Assembly: GCA_028873535.1 (NCBI GenBank) | Contig: JAGWIJ010000019.1 | Coordinates: 1 to 39,062, forward strand | Direction of reading: 5' to 3' | Source: Pseudomonadota bacterium | GTDB lineage: Bacteria > Pseudomonadota > Gammaproteobacteria > Burkholderiales > Ferrovaceae | DNA length: 39,062 nucleotides | Shown: positions 25,235 to 33,671 of the stretch, piece by piece | Layout: the number at the start of each line of letters is the position of its first letter | Position numbering within the stretch: the stretch's first letter is position 1 | The notes under the pieces: model-generated | What the model saw: the letters and a program-made list of their open reading frames with translations, nothing else | The model's database searches: none | What the model was told of the DNA's origin: nothing | Position numbers and translations under genes: made by a program

Positions 25235-26316
25235 GGCGCCGATGGGCGACGGCGTTGATGGTGTCGCAGGGTCTGGTGATCGCTGCGCTTGCCGCGCTGC
25301 TCTGGCTGCGCGCCGGCGCGCAGCCACCGGCGGTATCCGCGCCCGCGATGGCCGGCAGCCCGGCGCCGGGCGCGCAGGCGGGTGCCGATGGCGACGGCGT
25401 TGCTCGCAGCCCGGCGGTGCCGGGTGGCAGCGCGGACGGCGACGGCACGGTGCACCTCGGCGAGGCCGTGCTGCAGGCCAGTGCGGTGAAGGTGGCGCCC
25501 TTGCAGGCGGCAGCCGCGCCGCGCCAGGGCGAGGCCTGGGGCGAGGTCCTGCCGACGCTGGGGCTGGCGGACGCGCGCCTGCGCCTGCGTCAGGCCGAAG
25601 CCGATGCTGCCCAATGGGATCAGCCGCTGGCGCGCGCCCGACGCGAATCGGCGCGGCTTGAAGCCCTGTGGCAGGACGGCGGCAATGTCGCGCGCAAGCT
25701 GGTCGAGCAGGCGCAGGGCGAAGTCGACCAGGTCGCGCAGCGCCAGGAGGCGGCGCGCGCCGTGCAGGCGGCCGTCAGGTCCGCGGTACGTGCCGAATGG
25801 GGTGAGGCGCTGCTGCTGGCGCTCGAACAGCCCGACGGGGGCGCTGTCGCAGGCGTGCTCGACGGCCGCCAGCGCCTGTTGCTGGTGGCTGCCGGCGATG
25901 CTGCGCACGCCACGGTCTCGGTGCTGGGCGCCGGCGGACCGCTCGCGGTAAGTCGTCTGGGCCCGGCCACGCAGGTCACTGCCGGCGGCAGCCGGCCGAC
26001 CTGGTACTGGCTGGCGCCTGCCGGGATCCTGCGCAGCGGGCAGCGCGTGAGCATGCCAGTCGGCACGGCCACGCATACGATGGGCGTGCGTGTACCCGAA
26101 GCTGCCGTGGTCTGGCACGCCGGGCAGCCCTGGGTCTATCTCGAGGAAGGCCCGGGCCGCTTCCGGCGCCAGGCCATCGAAGCGCCGGCCGCACTGGCCT
26201 CCGACTGGTTTGTCGCGGCACCGTTGCGTCCGGGGCAGCGCGTGGTCGTGCAGGGGGCGCAACTGCTGCTGTCCGAAGAGTCGAAGGCGCTGATCCGCAA
26301 CGAGAACGGCGACTGA
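25231..26316 (+). CDS. RND/HlyD-type periplasmic adaptor, divergent
   Basis: Membrane-fusion protein of 361 residues. An N-terminal anchor (MVSQGLVIAALAALLWLRAG) is followed by a 50-residue Ala/Gly/Asp linker, a short beta region (VHLGEAVLQASAVKVAPLQ), a helical stretch of about 80 residues (LRLRQAEADAAQWDQPLARARRESARLE ...) and beta-barrel parts ending with VRVPEAAVVWHAGQPWVYLEEGPGRFRRQAIE and LRPGQRVVVQGAQLLLSEESKA, which are typical of CusB/CzcB C termini. The biotinyl-lipoyl half-motifs are hard to see, so it is an unusual member. ATGA overlap with the outer-membrane gene and GAGGAG 9-14 bases upstream. Confidence 0.8.
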   Translation: MRRRWATALMVSQGLVIAALAALLWLRAGAQPPAVSAPAMAGSPAPGAQAGADGDGVARSPAVPGGSADGDGTVHLGEAVLQASAVKVAPLQAAAAPRQGEAWGEVLPTLGLADARLRLRQAEADAAQWDQPLARARRESARLEALWQDGGNVARKLVEQAQGEVDQVAQRQEAARAVQAAVRSAVRAEWGEALLLALEQPDGGAVAGVLDGRQRLLLVAAGDAAHATVSVLGAGGPLAVSRLGPATQVTAGGSRPTWYWLAPAGILRSGQRVSMPVGTATHTMGVRVPEAAVVWHAGQPWVYLEEGPGRFRRQAIEAPAALASDWFVAAPLRPGQRVVVQGAQLLLSEESKALIRNENGD

Positions 26317-26382
26317 GACCGCCGTTGACTTCAGTTTATGCGCGGTGCGCCGTAATGGAGGGGGACCTTTCAGGAGTCCTCA

Positions 26383-29300
26383 ATGGCCCTCGGAGCCCTG
26401 CTGCGCCGACCTTCGGAGTTTCAGCGTCAATCCAGTGACGAGCGTTCAGCGTGGTGGACGCTGCTGCCCCTGAGCCTGGGTGCCGGGGCCCAGGTGCTGG
26501 TGCTGCTCGCGATGTACCGACTGTGGAATGGCGAGGCTTTCGCGTCGGGTTCGCTGGTCGCGGTGCTGGCAACTGCGGTTCTGCTGGTCATGCTGCCGGC
26601 GCGCTACTGGCTGCGTCTGGTGCGCTGTGCAGAGGTGGACGGCGGCATCGCGCCCGCGGCCGCCCAGGCCTGGATGCCGGTGGCGCCGCTGCTCGGCACC
26701 CTGCTGGCGTCCTGCTACTGGCTGGGGCACTGCGCGCTGGCGGCATTGGGGCTCGCACTCGCGGCGCAGGGCCTGCATGACCTGCCCGGTGGACCGTTCC
26801 AGGGGGTGCCCATATTCGTGCTCGCGCTGCCGATCCTGGCAGGACCCGTGCTGCCCGGCCTGCGCCACTGGCGCGACCGCCTGGCCGCTGCCATGGCCGT
26901 GGCGGCCCTGGGCAGTTCGGCCTGGCTTTTCGCGCACGGGCTTCCGATCCTGTCGTCGCATCTGGCGTTGAAGGGCACGGCGCTGGCCAGTGACGGCTTC
27001 TCCCGGCTGGGCGCCTGGTGTGCCGCGATGTTCCTGGCGGGTCCCAGTCTTTCCGCATGGGAGGCCGTGCTGTGCCTGCCTGGCGGCCGCGCGCGGCGCG
27101 ACGGCACGGCCGGCCGGCTCGCGCTGGCTGCGCTGCTCAGCATTGTCGGTGTGCTGACCCTGCTGGTGCTGGCGCCAGCGGGCGGCCCGCTGCCGGCCAG
27201 CAGGGTGCCGGGTTTCCGCCTCGCCGACGCGATCCTGGCGTTCTCCGCGGGCAGTCTGGCATTCATGCTTTCGCGTGGCGCGGCAGTGCGCGCCATGCCT
27301 TCGATCCTTGCCGTCGCAACAGGGCGCGGCGAGCTGTCGGCTGCCGGCTGGCTGCCGATCCTGGTGAGCGGTGCAGCGATTGCCGCCTTCGCGCTGCTGC
27401 GCGAGAACGCGTGGCTGTTTGCCGGGGCCGGCCTGGCCTATTTCATTGCGCTGGCCTGCGTGGCGGCCGTGGCGCTGGCGCCGGTCGGACGTTCGCTCGG
27501 CAATTCCGTGCAGGGCGCCCGCGCGCACGGTGCTGCCGCGGCGCTGCTGGCGGCCGCACTGTGGCTGGGCTGTGGCCTTTTCGGGCTCCAGGCCTGGGGC
27601 ATCCAGGCGGTGCTGGTGGGACTGGTCATGGTGCTGGGCGCCGGCGTGTTCGACCTCGCACGCGGGCTGGGTCCGGCCGGTGCGCATGGTTCGGTCCATG
27701 CCAAGCTGCTGGCCGGGATGCTGATGATCCTGGCGCTCAATGGAGTGGGCTACCTGGCAGCTCACGAGGCGTTGCGCGAGCATGACCCGCTGCTGACCGC
27801 GCTGATCGATGACGTCTTCGTGGCGGTGGCGCTGCTGACCGTGCTGGTCGGTGTGGCACTGCCGGCCATGATCGTGCATGCGTTGACGCGTGCGGCCGAA
27901 GCTGCGGAACGCCTGACCGATGGCGCCGTGTCGGGACTGTGCGACGGCATCGACGCGCTCGGGCGCGGCGAACTCGATGGTGCGTCGGTGGTGGTGCCGG
28001 TCGAACGGCTGGAGACGCCGTTCCGCGACGAGATCGGCCGCATCGCGGCCAGCATCAACACGCTGCAGGTCGATGTCCAGCAGGCCGCGCGCGGCCTCGA
28101 TTCGGCGCGTGACAAGCTGCGCCACTCGCGCGCCGAACTGTTCCACCAGGCGCGCCACGACAGCCTGACCGGTCTGTGCAACCGGCGCGCCTTCGAGGAC
28201 GAACTGGGGCGGCTGGTCGACGATCGTCGCCAGCACGGGCCCGGCCATGCCCTGCTGTACCTGGACCTGGACCAGTTCAAGATCGTCAACGACACCTGCG
28301 GGCACGATGCCGGCGACGAACTGCTGCGTCAGGTCTCGCTGCTGCTCGCGGCCCAGATGCGCACCGACGACATCCTGTCGCGCCTCGGTGGCGACGAGTT
28401 CGGCGTGATCCTGGCCAACTGTTCGCGCGACAATGCGATCCGCATCGCCGAGGCGATGGTCGTGGCGGTGCGCGAGCTTTCCTTCGGCTGGAAGGACCGC
28501 GTGTTCCGCATCGGCGTCAGCATCGGGGTGGTGCCCTTCGTGAGCGGGGCCACCACGCTCACCGAGGTGCTGGCGGCCGCGGACAAGTCCTGCTACTACG
28601 CCAAGGAGCAGGGACGCAACCGTCTGCACACCTATTCGCCTGACGACGACGAGATCAGCCGGCGCGAGGGTGAAATGCAATGGGTGTCGCGCATCCATGA
28701 GGCGATGGAGCAAGGGCGGCTGTGCCTGTACGCCCAGCAGATCCGCCCGCTGGGCGAGGAGCCGGCGTGCTGTGCGCATCACGAACTGCTGCTGCGCATG
28801 GTCGACATGGCCGGCGAGCTGGTGCCGCCGATGGCCTTCATTCCGGCCGCCGAGCGTTTCGGCGTGATGACACTGCTCGACCGTTGGGTGGTGCGCAGCG
28901 CTTTCGAACGGCTCGGCGAACTGGTGCGCGCAGACGATCTGGGGACGATCGGCAGCCTGGCGATCAACCTTTCCGGTGCCTCGATCACCGACGAGACCTT
29001 CCTCGAATACGTCAAGGAGCAGTTCCGCCTGACGCGCGTGCCGCACGGGCGGGTCTGGTTCGAGATCACCGAGACGTCGGCCATTGCCAATCTGCGCGGC
29101 GCCAAGCGCTTCATTTCGGAGCTGCGCGCGCTGGGCTGCCGCTTCGGCCTCGACGATTTCGGTGCCGGCATGTCCTCGTTCGGCTATCTGCGCCAGCTTG
29201 AAGTCGACTTCCTGAAGATCGACGGCAGCTTCGTGCAGGGCATGGCGGATGATCCGGTCGACCACGCCATGGTGGGTGCGATCAACCGCATCGGTCAGCT

Positions 29301-29481
29301 GATGGGGCTCGCGACCATTGCCGAATTCGTCGAGGACGCACGCGCCATCGAGCTGTTGCGCGAACTCGGTGTCGACATGATCCAGGGCAATGGCGTGGCG
29401 GCGCCGGTGCCCTTCGTGCGTCCTGTGGGCGTGCGACGGCGTCCTGCCGTGGCGATCGGGGGCGCCCACGCCACCGGCTGA
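26383..29481 (+). CDS. Polytopic membrane GGDEF-EAL protein (c-di-GMP turnover)
   Basis: Protein of 1032 residues starting at ATG 26383 with AGGAG 6 bases upstream. Residues of about 20-510 contain roughly 12 hydrophobic segments, an unrecognised integral membrane sensor domain. About 505-590 is HAMP-like and coiled (IVHALTRAAEAAERLTDG ... FRDEIGRIAASINTLQ). The GGDEF domain has DLDQFKIVND and an intact RLGGDEFGV at about 667-675, preceded by the inhibitory RxxD site (RTDD). The EAL domain (about 770-1015) has HELLLRM at the EAL position, INLSGAS, FEITETSAI, LDDFGAGMSSFGYL, FLKIDGSFV and AEFVED, so metal-binding and catalytic residues appear kept. It may therefore make or degrade c-di-GMP. 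Its place between adaptor and RND pump genes is unusual. Confidence 0.93.
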   Translation: MALGALLRRPSEFQRQSSDERSAWWTLLPLSLGAGAQVLVLLAMYRLWNGEAFASGSLVAVLATAVLLVMLPARYWLRLVRCAEVDGGIAPAAAQAWMPVAPLLGTLLASCYWLGHCALAALGLALAAQGLHDLPGGPFQGVPIFVLALPILAGPVLPGLRHWRDRLAAAMAVAALGSSAWLFAHGLPILSSHLALKGTALASDGFSRLGAWCAAMFLAGPSLSAWEAVLCLPGGRARRDGTAGRLALAALLSIVGVLTLLVLAPAGGPLPASRVPGFRLADAILAFSAGSLAFMLSRGAAVRAMPSILAVATGRGELSAAGWLPILVSGAAIAAFALLRENAWLFAGAGLAYFIALACVAAVALAPVGRSLGNSVQGARAHGAAAALLAAALWLGCGLFGLQAWGIQAVLVGLVMVLGAGVFDLARGLGPAGAHGSVHAKLLAGMLMILALNGVGYLAAHEALREHDPLLTALIDDVFVAVALLTVLVGVALPAMIVHALTRAAEAAERLTDGAVSGLCDGIDALGRGELDGASVVVPVERLETPFRDEIGRIAASINTLQVDVQQAARGLDSARDKLRHSRAELFHQARHDSLTGLCNRRAFEDELGRLVDDRRQHGPGHALLYLDLDQFKIVNDTCGHDAGDELLRQVSLLLAAQMRTDDILSRLGGDEFGVILANCSRDNAIRIAEAMVVAVRELSFGWKDRVFRIGVSIGVVPFVSGATTLTEVLAAADKSCYYAKEQGRNRLHTYSPDDDEISRREGEMQWVSRIHEAMEQGRLCLYAQQIRPLGEEPACCAHHELLLRMVDMAGELVPPMAFIPAAERFGVMTLLDRWVVRSAFERLGELVRADDLGTIGSLAINLSGASITDETFLEYVKEQFRLTRVPHGRVWFEITETSAIANLRGAKRFISELRALGCRFGLDDFGAGMSSFGYLRQLEVDFLKIDGSFVQGMADDPVDHAMVGAINRIGQLMGLATIAEFVEDARAIELLRELGVDMIQGNGVAAPVPFVRPVGVRRRPAVAIGGAHATG

Positions 29482-29493
29482 GTGCCGTCGCGG

Positions 29494-29499
29494 TAAACT
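29494..29499 (+). promoter_or_regulatory. Possible -10 box before the RND pump gene
   Basis: TAAACT in the 84-base gap between the GGDEF-EAL gene and the pump start. It could give the pump its own promoter; GTG 29509 is only 9 bases after it. No clear -35. Confidence 0.22.
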
Positions 29500-29565
29500 G
29501 CCGGCTGCGTGCCGCCGCCGGGGCGGCCCGAGCCCGTTCCACGCCGACCGCGAGACCGCCATTCC

Positions 29566-32500
29566 TTGATCGCCTTCCTGGTCCGTTTCTCGACCCGCCA
29601 GCCCGGTGTGGTGATTGCGCTTGCGCTTGCCGTGCTGTTCCTGGGTCTGATGGCGCTCGGACGCGCCAGCCTCGACGTGTTCCCGGAGTTCTCGCCAGTC
29701 CAGGTGGTGATCCAGACCGAGGGCTCCGGCATGTCGGCAGGCCAGGTCGAGGCGCTGCTGACGCGGCCGATCGAATCCGCGCTGGCCGGCGTCACCGCGG
29801 TGCGGACCATGCGTTCGCAGTCGATTCCCGGGCTCAGCGTGGTGACCCTGGTGTTCCAGGACGGCACCGACATCTACCGCAACCGGCAGCTGGTGGCCGA
29901 GCGCATGACGGCGCTGGCTTCGCTGTTGCCGGCGGGCGTGGTGCCGGCAATCACGCCGCTGACCTCCTCGGCCAGCACCATCCTCGGCATCGGCATTCAT
30001 TCGCGCGTGCTCGACCTGCGCGAACTGCGCAGCCTGGTCGACTGGACGCTGCGCCCGCACCTGCTTGCGGCGGAAGGGGTGGCCGACGTCAACGTGTTCG
30101 GCGGCGATGTCGCGCAATGGGAAGTGCGATTGGACCCGGCGCGGCTGGCGGCCCTGCGGATCGGTTTCGGCGAGGCCGTGGCGGCTGTGCGGCAGGCCGG
30201 CGGCGTGCGCTCGGCCGGCTTTGTCGAAGGCAGCAACCAGCGCCTGATGATCGAACTCGACGGTGCGCCGGCGAGCCTGGCGGAACTCGGCGGGCGCCTG
30301 GTGGCCAGCCGTGCCGAAGGACCGGTGCGTCTGCGCGATCTGGGCGAGGTGGTGGTGGCGGCCGCACCGGCGATCAGCGGCGCTTCGAGCAACGGCGAGC
30401 CCGGCATTTTACTGATGGTCCAGGGGCAGCTCGGCGCCAACACGCGTGCCGTCACGCTCTCGGTCGAACGCGCGCTGCGCGAGGTGCAGCCGGTGCTGGA
30501 GGCGCGCCAGGTGGCGGTCGAGGCGCGCATGTTCCGGCCCGCCAACTTCATCGACGTCGCGATCGGCAACGTGCAGCGCGACATCCTGGCGGGTTCGGTG
30601 CTGGTGGTGGGCGTGCTGTTCCTGTTCCTGTTCAACGTGCGCACCGCGCTGATCTCCGCCACGGCCATCCCCCTGTCGCTGCTGTCGGCCATCCTGGTGC
30701 TGCAGGCCTTCCGCGTGCCGCTGAACATCATGGTGCTGGGAGGGCTGGCGATCGCGCTCGGCGAGGTGGTCGATGACGCCATCATCGACAGCGAGAACAT
30801 CTTCCGCCGTCTGCGCGAGAATCGCAGCGCCGCCGTGCCGCGGCCGCTGCAGCTGGTGGTCTTCGATGCCTCGCTGGAGGTGCGCAGCTCGGTGGTGTTC
30901 GCAACCTTCATCGTGGCCCTGGTGTTCGTGCCCCTGCTGACCCTGTCGGGCGTGGCCGGTCGCCTGTTCGCGCCGCTGGGCTACGCCTACATCCTGGCCA
31001 TCCTGTCCTCGCTGGTGGTGGCGGTGACCCTGACCCCGGCGCTGTCGCTGCTGCTGCTCGGCAGCAGCAGCCTGACGGCGACGGATCCTCCGCTGATCGC
31101 CTGGATCCGGCCACGCTACCTGCGCCTGCTGGGCCTGATCGACCGTCGTCCCTGGCCGGCGCTGACCCTGACCGCAGTGCTGCTGTGTGCCGGAATGGCG
31201 TTGATCCCGCTGTTCGGCGGCGAATTCATCCCGCCGCTGAAGGAGGGACACTTCATCGTGCACATGACCCTGATACCCGGCACCTCGGCGCGCGAAACCC
31301 TGCGCGTCGGCGACCGCGTCGCGGCGGCCATCCACGCCGTTCCTGGCGTGCGCAGCGTGGCGCAGTGGGTGGGCCGGGCACCCAATGGCGCCGACACCGC
31401 CGGCGTCCATTACAGCGAATTCGAGATCGAACTCGATCCGCTCGACGGCGCTGGCCAGACACGCGTGCTGGCGGCGATCCGTGCCCTGATCGGTGGCGGT
31501 GCCGGGGAGGGGCATTTTGCCGGTGGCAACTTCGCGGTCAACACCTTTCTCACCGAGCGTATCGAGGAGACGGTGTCGGGCTATGCGGCGGCACTGGTGG
31601 TCAACATCCACGGTCCCGATCTGGATGGTCTCGATCACGACGCCCAGCAGGTGGCCCAGCTGCTGGCAGCGGTGCCGGGCGCCGACGATGTGCAACTGCA
31701 GGCACCGCCCGGATTCCCGGAATTCCGCCTGCAGCTGCGCCCGGAACGCCTGGCCGAATACGGCTTCGCTGCCGGCGACGTGATCGACACCGTGCAGACC
31801 GCACTGCAGGGACGGCAGGTCGGCGAGATCCGCCAGTCCGAACGCCAGCTCCCGCTGGTGGTACGGGCCGGTCTGGGCGAGGGCGCCGGGCCGGATGCGA
31901 TCGGCGCCCTCATGCTGCTGAGCCCTGACGGACGCCCCGTGCGCCTGGACGTGCTGGCGCGGCTGAGTCAGCAGTCCGGCCGCTACAAGGTGCTGCACCT
32001 CGACGGCAAGCGTGTCCAGACCGTGACGGCCAATGTGCGCGGTCGCGACCTGGAGGCATTCACCGCCGACGTGCGCGCGCGCCTGGCCACGCGCCTGCAC
32101 CTGATGCCGGGCGACTACGTCGTCATCTCCGGTGATGCCGAGGCCGAAGCCCAGGCGCGCCGGGACCTGGTCGTGCAGGCGCTGGTGTGCGGGCTGGGCA
32201 TCATGCTGTTGCTGTACCTGGCGTTCGCGCGGCTGCGGCCGCTGGTGGTGACCCTGCTCAACCTGCCCTTCGCGCTGCTCGGTGGCGTGGTGGCTGTGCT
32301 GTTCACCGGTGGCTGGCTGTCGCTGGGTTCGCTGGTCGGCTTCGTGACCCTGTTTGGCATCACGCTGCGCAACTCGATCATGCTGGTGTCGCACTACCAG
32401 TACCTGACCACCCACGATGGACTGCCCTGGAACGCCGACACGGCGCGCCGTGGCGCTGCCGAGCGCCTGCCCTCGATCCTGATGACCGCGCTGGTCACCG

Positions 32501-32697
32501 GGCTCGGTCTGCTGCCGCTGGCGCTGGGATCGGGTGAACCCGGACGCGAGATCGAGGGTCCCATGGCCAGCATCATCGTCGGCGGGCTGGTCACTTCGAC
32601 CCTGCTCAACCTGCTGATCCTGCCCGCCGTGCTGCTACACTTCGGCCGCTTCGGTGCAAGCGGCAACCCTGCCATCCAGACGGAGACACATTCATGA
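29566..32697 (+). CDS. RND efflux pump permease, CusA/CzcA-like
   Basis: Inner-membrane proton-driven pump of 1043 residues. TTG 29566 gives the family N terminus (M)IAFLVRFSTRQPGVVIALALAVLFLG; GTG 29509 would add 19 Pro/Arg-rich residues. Twelve helices in two halves and two large periplasmic loops are present (DVFPEFSPVQVVIQTEGSGMSAGQVEALLTRPIE near residue 40). The TM4 signature reads GEVVDDAIIDSENIFRRLREN at about 400-420, with acidic residues for proton relay, but differs from the DGAVVMVEN (CzcA) and DAAIVMIEN (CusA) motifs, so metal specificity cannot be assigned. C-terminal helices include LVGFVTLFGITLRNSIMLVSHY. The stop overlaps the qor ATG (ATGA). Confidence 0.92.
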   Translation: MIAFLVRFSTRQPGVVIALALAVLFLGLMALGRASLDVFPEFSPVQVVIQTEGSGMSAGQVEALLTRPIESALAGVTAVRTMRSQSIPGLSVVTLVFQDGTDIYRNRQLVAERMTALASLLPAGVVPAITPLTSSASTILGIGIHSRVLDLRELRSLVDWTLRPHLLAAEGVADVNVFGGDVAQWEVRLDPARLAALRIGFGEAVAAVRQAGGVRSAGFVEGSNQRLMIELDGAPASLAELGGRLVASRAEGPVRLRDLGEVVVAAAPAISGASSNGEPGILLMVQGQLGANTRAVTLSVERALREVQPVLEARQVAVEARMFRPANFIDVAIGNVQRDILAGSVLVVGVLFLFLFNVRTALISATAIPLSLLSAILVLQAFRVPLNIMVLGGLAIALGEVVDDAIIDSENIFRRLRENRSAAVPRPLQLVVFDASLEVRSSVVFATFIVALVFVPLLTLSGVAGRLFAPLGYAYILAILSSLVVAVTLTPALSLLLLGSSSLTATDPPLIAWIRPRYLRLLGLIDRRPWPALTLTAVLLCAGMALIPLFGGEFIPPLKEGHFIVHMTLIPGTSARETLRVGDRVAAAIHAVPGVRSVAQWVGRAPNGADTAGVHYSEFEIELDPLDGAGQTRVLAAIRALIGGGAGEGHFAGGNFAVNTFLTERIEETVSGYAAALVVNIHGPDLDGLDHDAQQVAQLLAAVPGADDVQLQAPPGFPEFRLQLRPERLAEYGFAAGDVIDTVQTALQGRQVGEIRQSERQLPLVVRAGLGEGAGPDAIGALMLLSPDGRPVRLDVLARLSQQSGRYKVLHLDGKRVQTVTANVRGRDLEAFTADVRARLATRLHLMPGDYVVISGDAEAEAQARRDLVVQALVCGLGIMLLLYLAFARLRPLVVTLLNLPFALLGGVVAVLFTGGWLSLGSLVGFVTLFGITLRNSIMLVSHYQYLTTHDGLPWNADTARRGAAERLPSILMTALVTGLGLLPLALGSGEPGREIEGPMASIIVGGLVTSTLLNLLILPAVLLHFGRFGASGNPAIQTETHS

Positions 32698-33671
32698 CAT
32701 ACGCCATCCGTATCCACGCCCAAGGCGGCCCGGAAGTGCTGCAATGGGAAGCCGTCGAGGTCGGAACACCCGGCCCGGGCGAAGCGCTGATCCGCCATGA
32801 GGCGGTCGGGCTCAACTACATCGACGTCTACCACCGGTCCGGCGCCTACCCCGTCAAGCTGCCGGCCACGCCCGGTCTGGAAGGCGCAGGCGTGGTCGAG
32901 GCGCTCGGTTCCGGGGTGAGCGGACTGGCGGTGGGCGACCGCGTCGCCTATGCCGGCGGCCCCCTCGGCGCCTACAGCCAGGCGCGGCTGATTCCTGCCG
33001 ACCGGCTGGTGCGGCTGCCTGACGCCATCAGCTTCGAGCAGGGCGCCGCCATGATGCTGCAGGGCATGACTGCGCAGTACCTGCTGCGGCGCACCTATCG
33101 CGTCAAGGCCGGTGATACCGTGCTGATCCATGCTGCCGCCGGCGGCGTCGGCCTGCTGCTGTGCCAGTGGGCGCGGCACCTGGGGGCAACCGTGATCGGC
33201 ACGGTGGGCAGCGATGCCAAGGCCGAGCTCGCGCGTGCACATGGCTGCCACTACCCGGTGGTCTACACGCGCGAGGATTTCCAGGCGCGCGTGATGGAGA
33301 TCACCGGCGGTGCCAAGGTGCCGGTGGTGTACGACTCGATCGGGCGCGATACCTTCGACCGTTCGCTGGATTGCCTGGCGCCACTCGGCATGATGGTGCT
33401 GTACGGCGCCGCCTCGGGGCCGGTGCCGCCTTTCGACCTCGGGCAGCTGGCAGCCAAGGGCTCGCTGTTCATCACCCGGCCCTCGCTGTTCGCCTACACC
33501 GCCAGGCGCACCGACCTCGAAGCCAGCGCCACCGAGCTGTTCGAGGTGGTGGGCAGCGGCGTGGTGCGGATCAATGTCAACCAGCGCTACCCCTTGCACG
33601 CAGCCGCGCAGGCCCATCGCGAGCTGGAAGCGCGCCAGACCACTGGCTCCAGCGTGTTCCTGCCGGAGTGA
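32694..33671 (+). CDS. qor: NADPH:quinone oxidoreductase, zinc-independent MDR family
   Basis: QorA-type enzyme of 325 residues that reduces quinones with NADPH in the cytoplasm. The medium-chain dehydrogenase/reductase fold is clear: GLNYIDVYHRSGAYP and LPATPGLEGAGVVEALGSGV in the catalytic half, and the NADPH-binding AAAGGVGLLLCQWA at about 147-160. Catalytic zinc ligands are absent, as expected. The closing part SLFAYTARRTDLEASATELFEVV ... YPLHAAAQAHRELEARQTTGSSVFLP is typical of Qor. It overlaps the RND gene by ATGA and the next ABC gene by GTGA, so it belongs to the same transcript. Confidence 0.93.
   Translation: MTYAIRIHAQGGPEVLQWEAVEVGTPGPGEALIRHEAVGLNYIDVYHRSGAYPVKLPATPGLEGAGVVEALGSGVSGLAVGDRVAYAGGPLGAYSQARLIPADRLVRLPDAISFEQGAAMMLQGMTAQYLLRRTYRVKAGDTVLIHAAAGGVGLLLCQWARHLGATVIGTVGSDAKAELARAHGCHYPVVYTREDFQARVMEITGGAKVPVVYDSIGRDTFDRSLDCLAPLGMMVLYGAASGPVPPFDLGQLAAKGSLFITRPSLFAYTARRTDLEASATELFEVVGSGVVRINVNQRYPLHAAAQAHRELEARQTTGSSVFLPE

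Noticed and set aside
26446-30117. Antisense open frame of about 1220 codons opposite the GGDEF-EAL and RND genes
   Set aside because: Same composition artefact; it has no recognisable domain and crosses two real genes.
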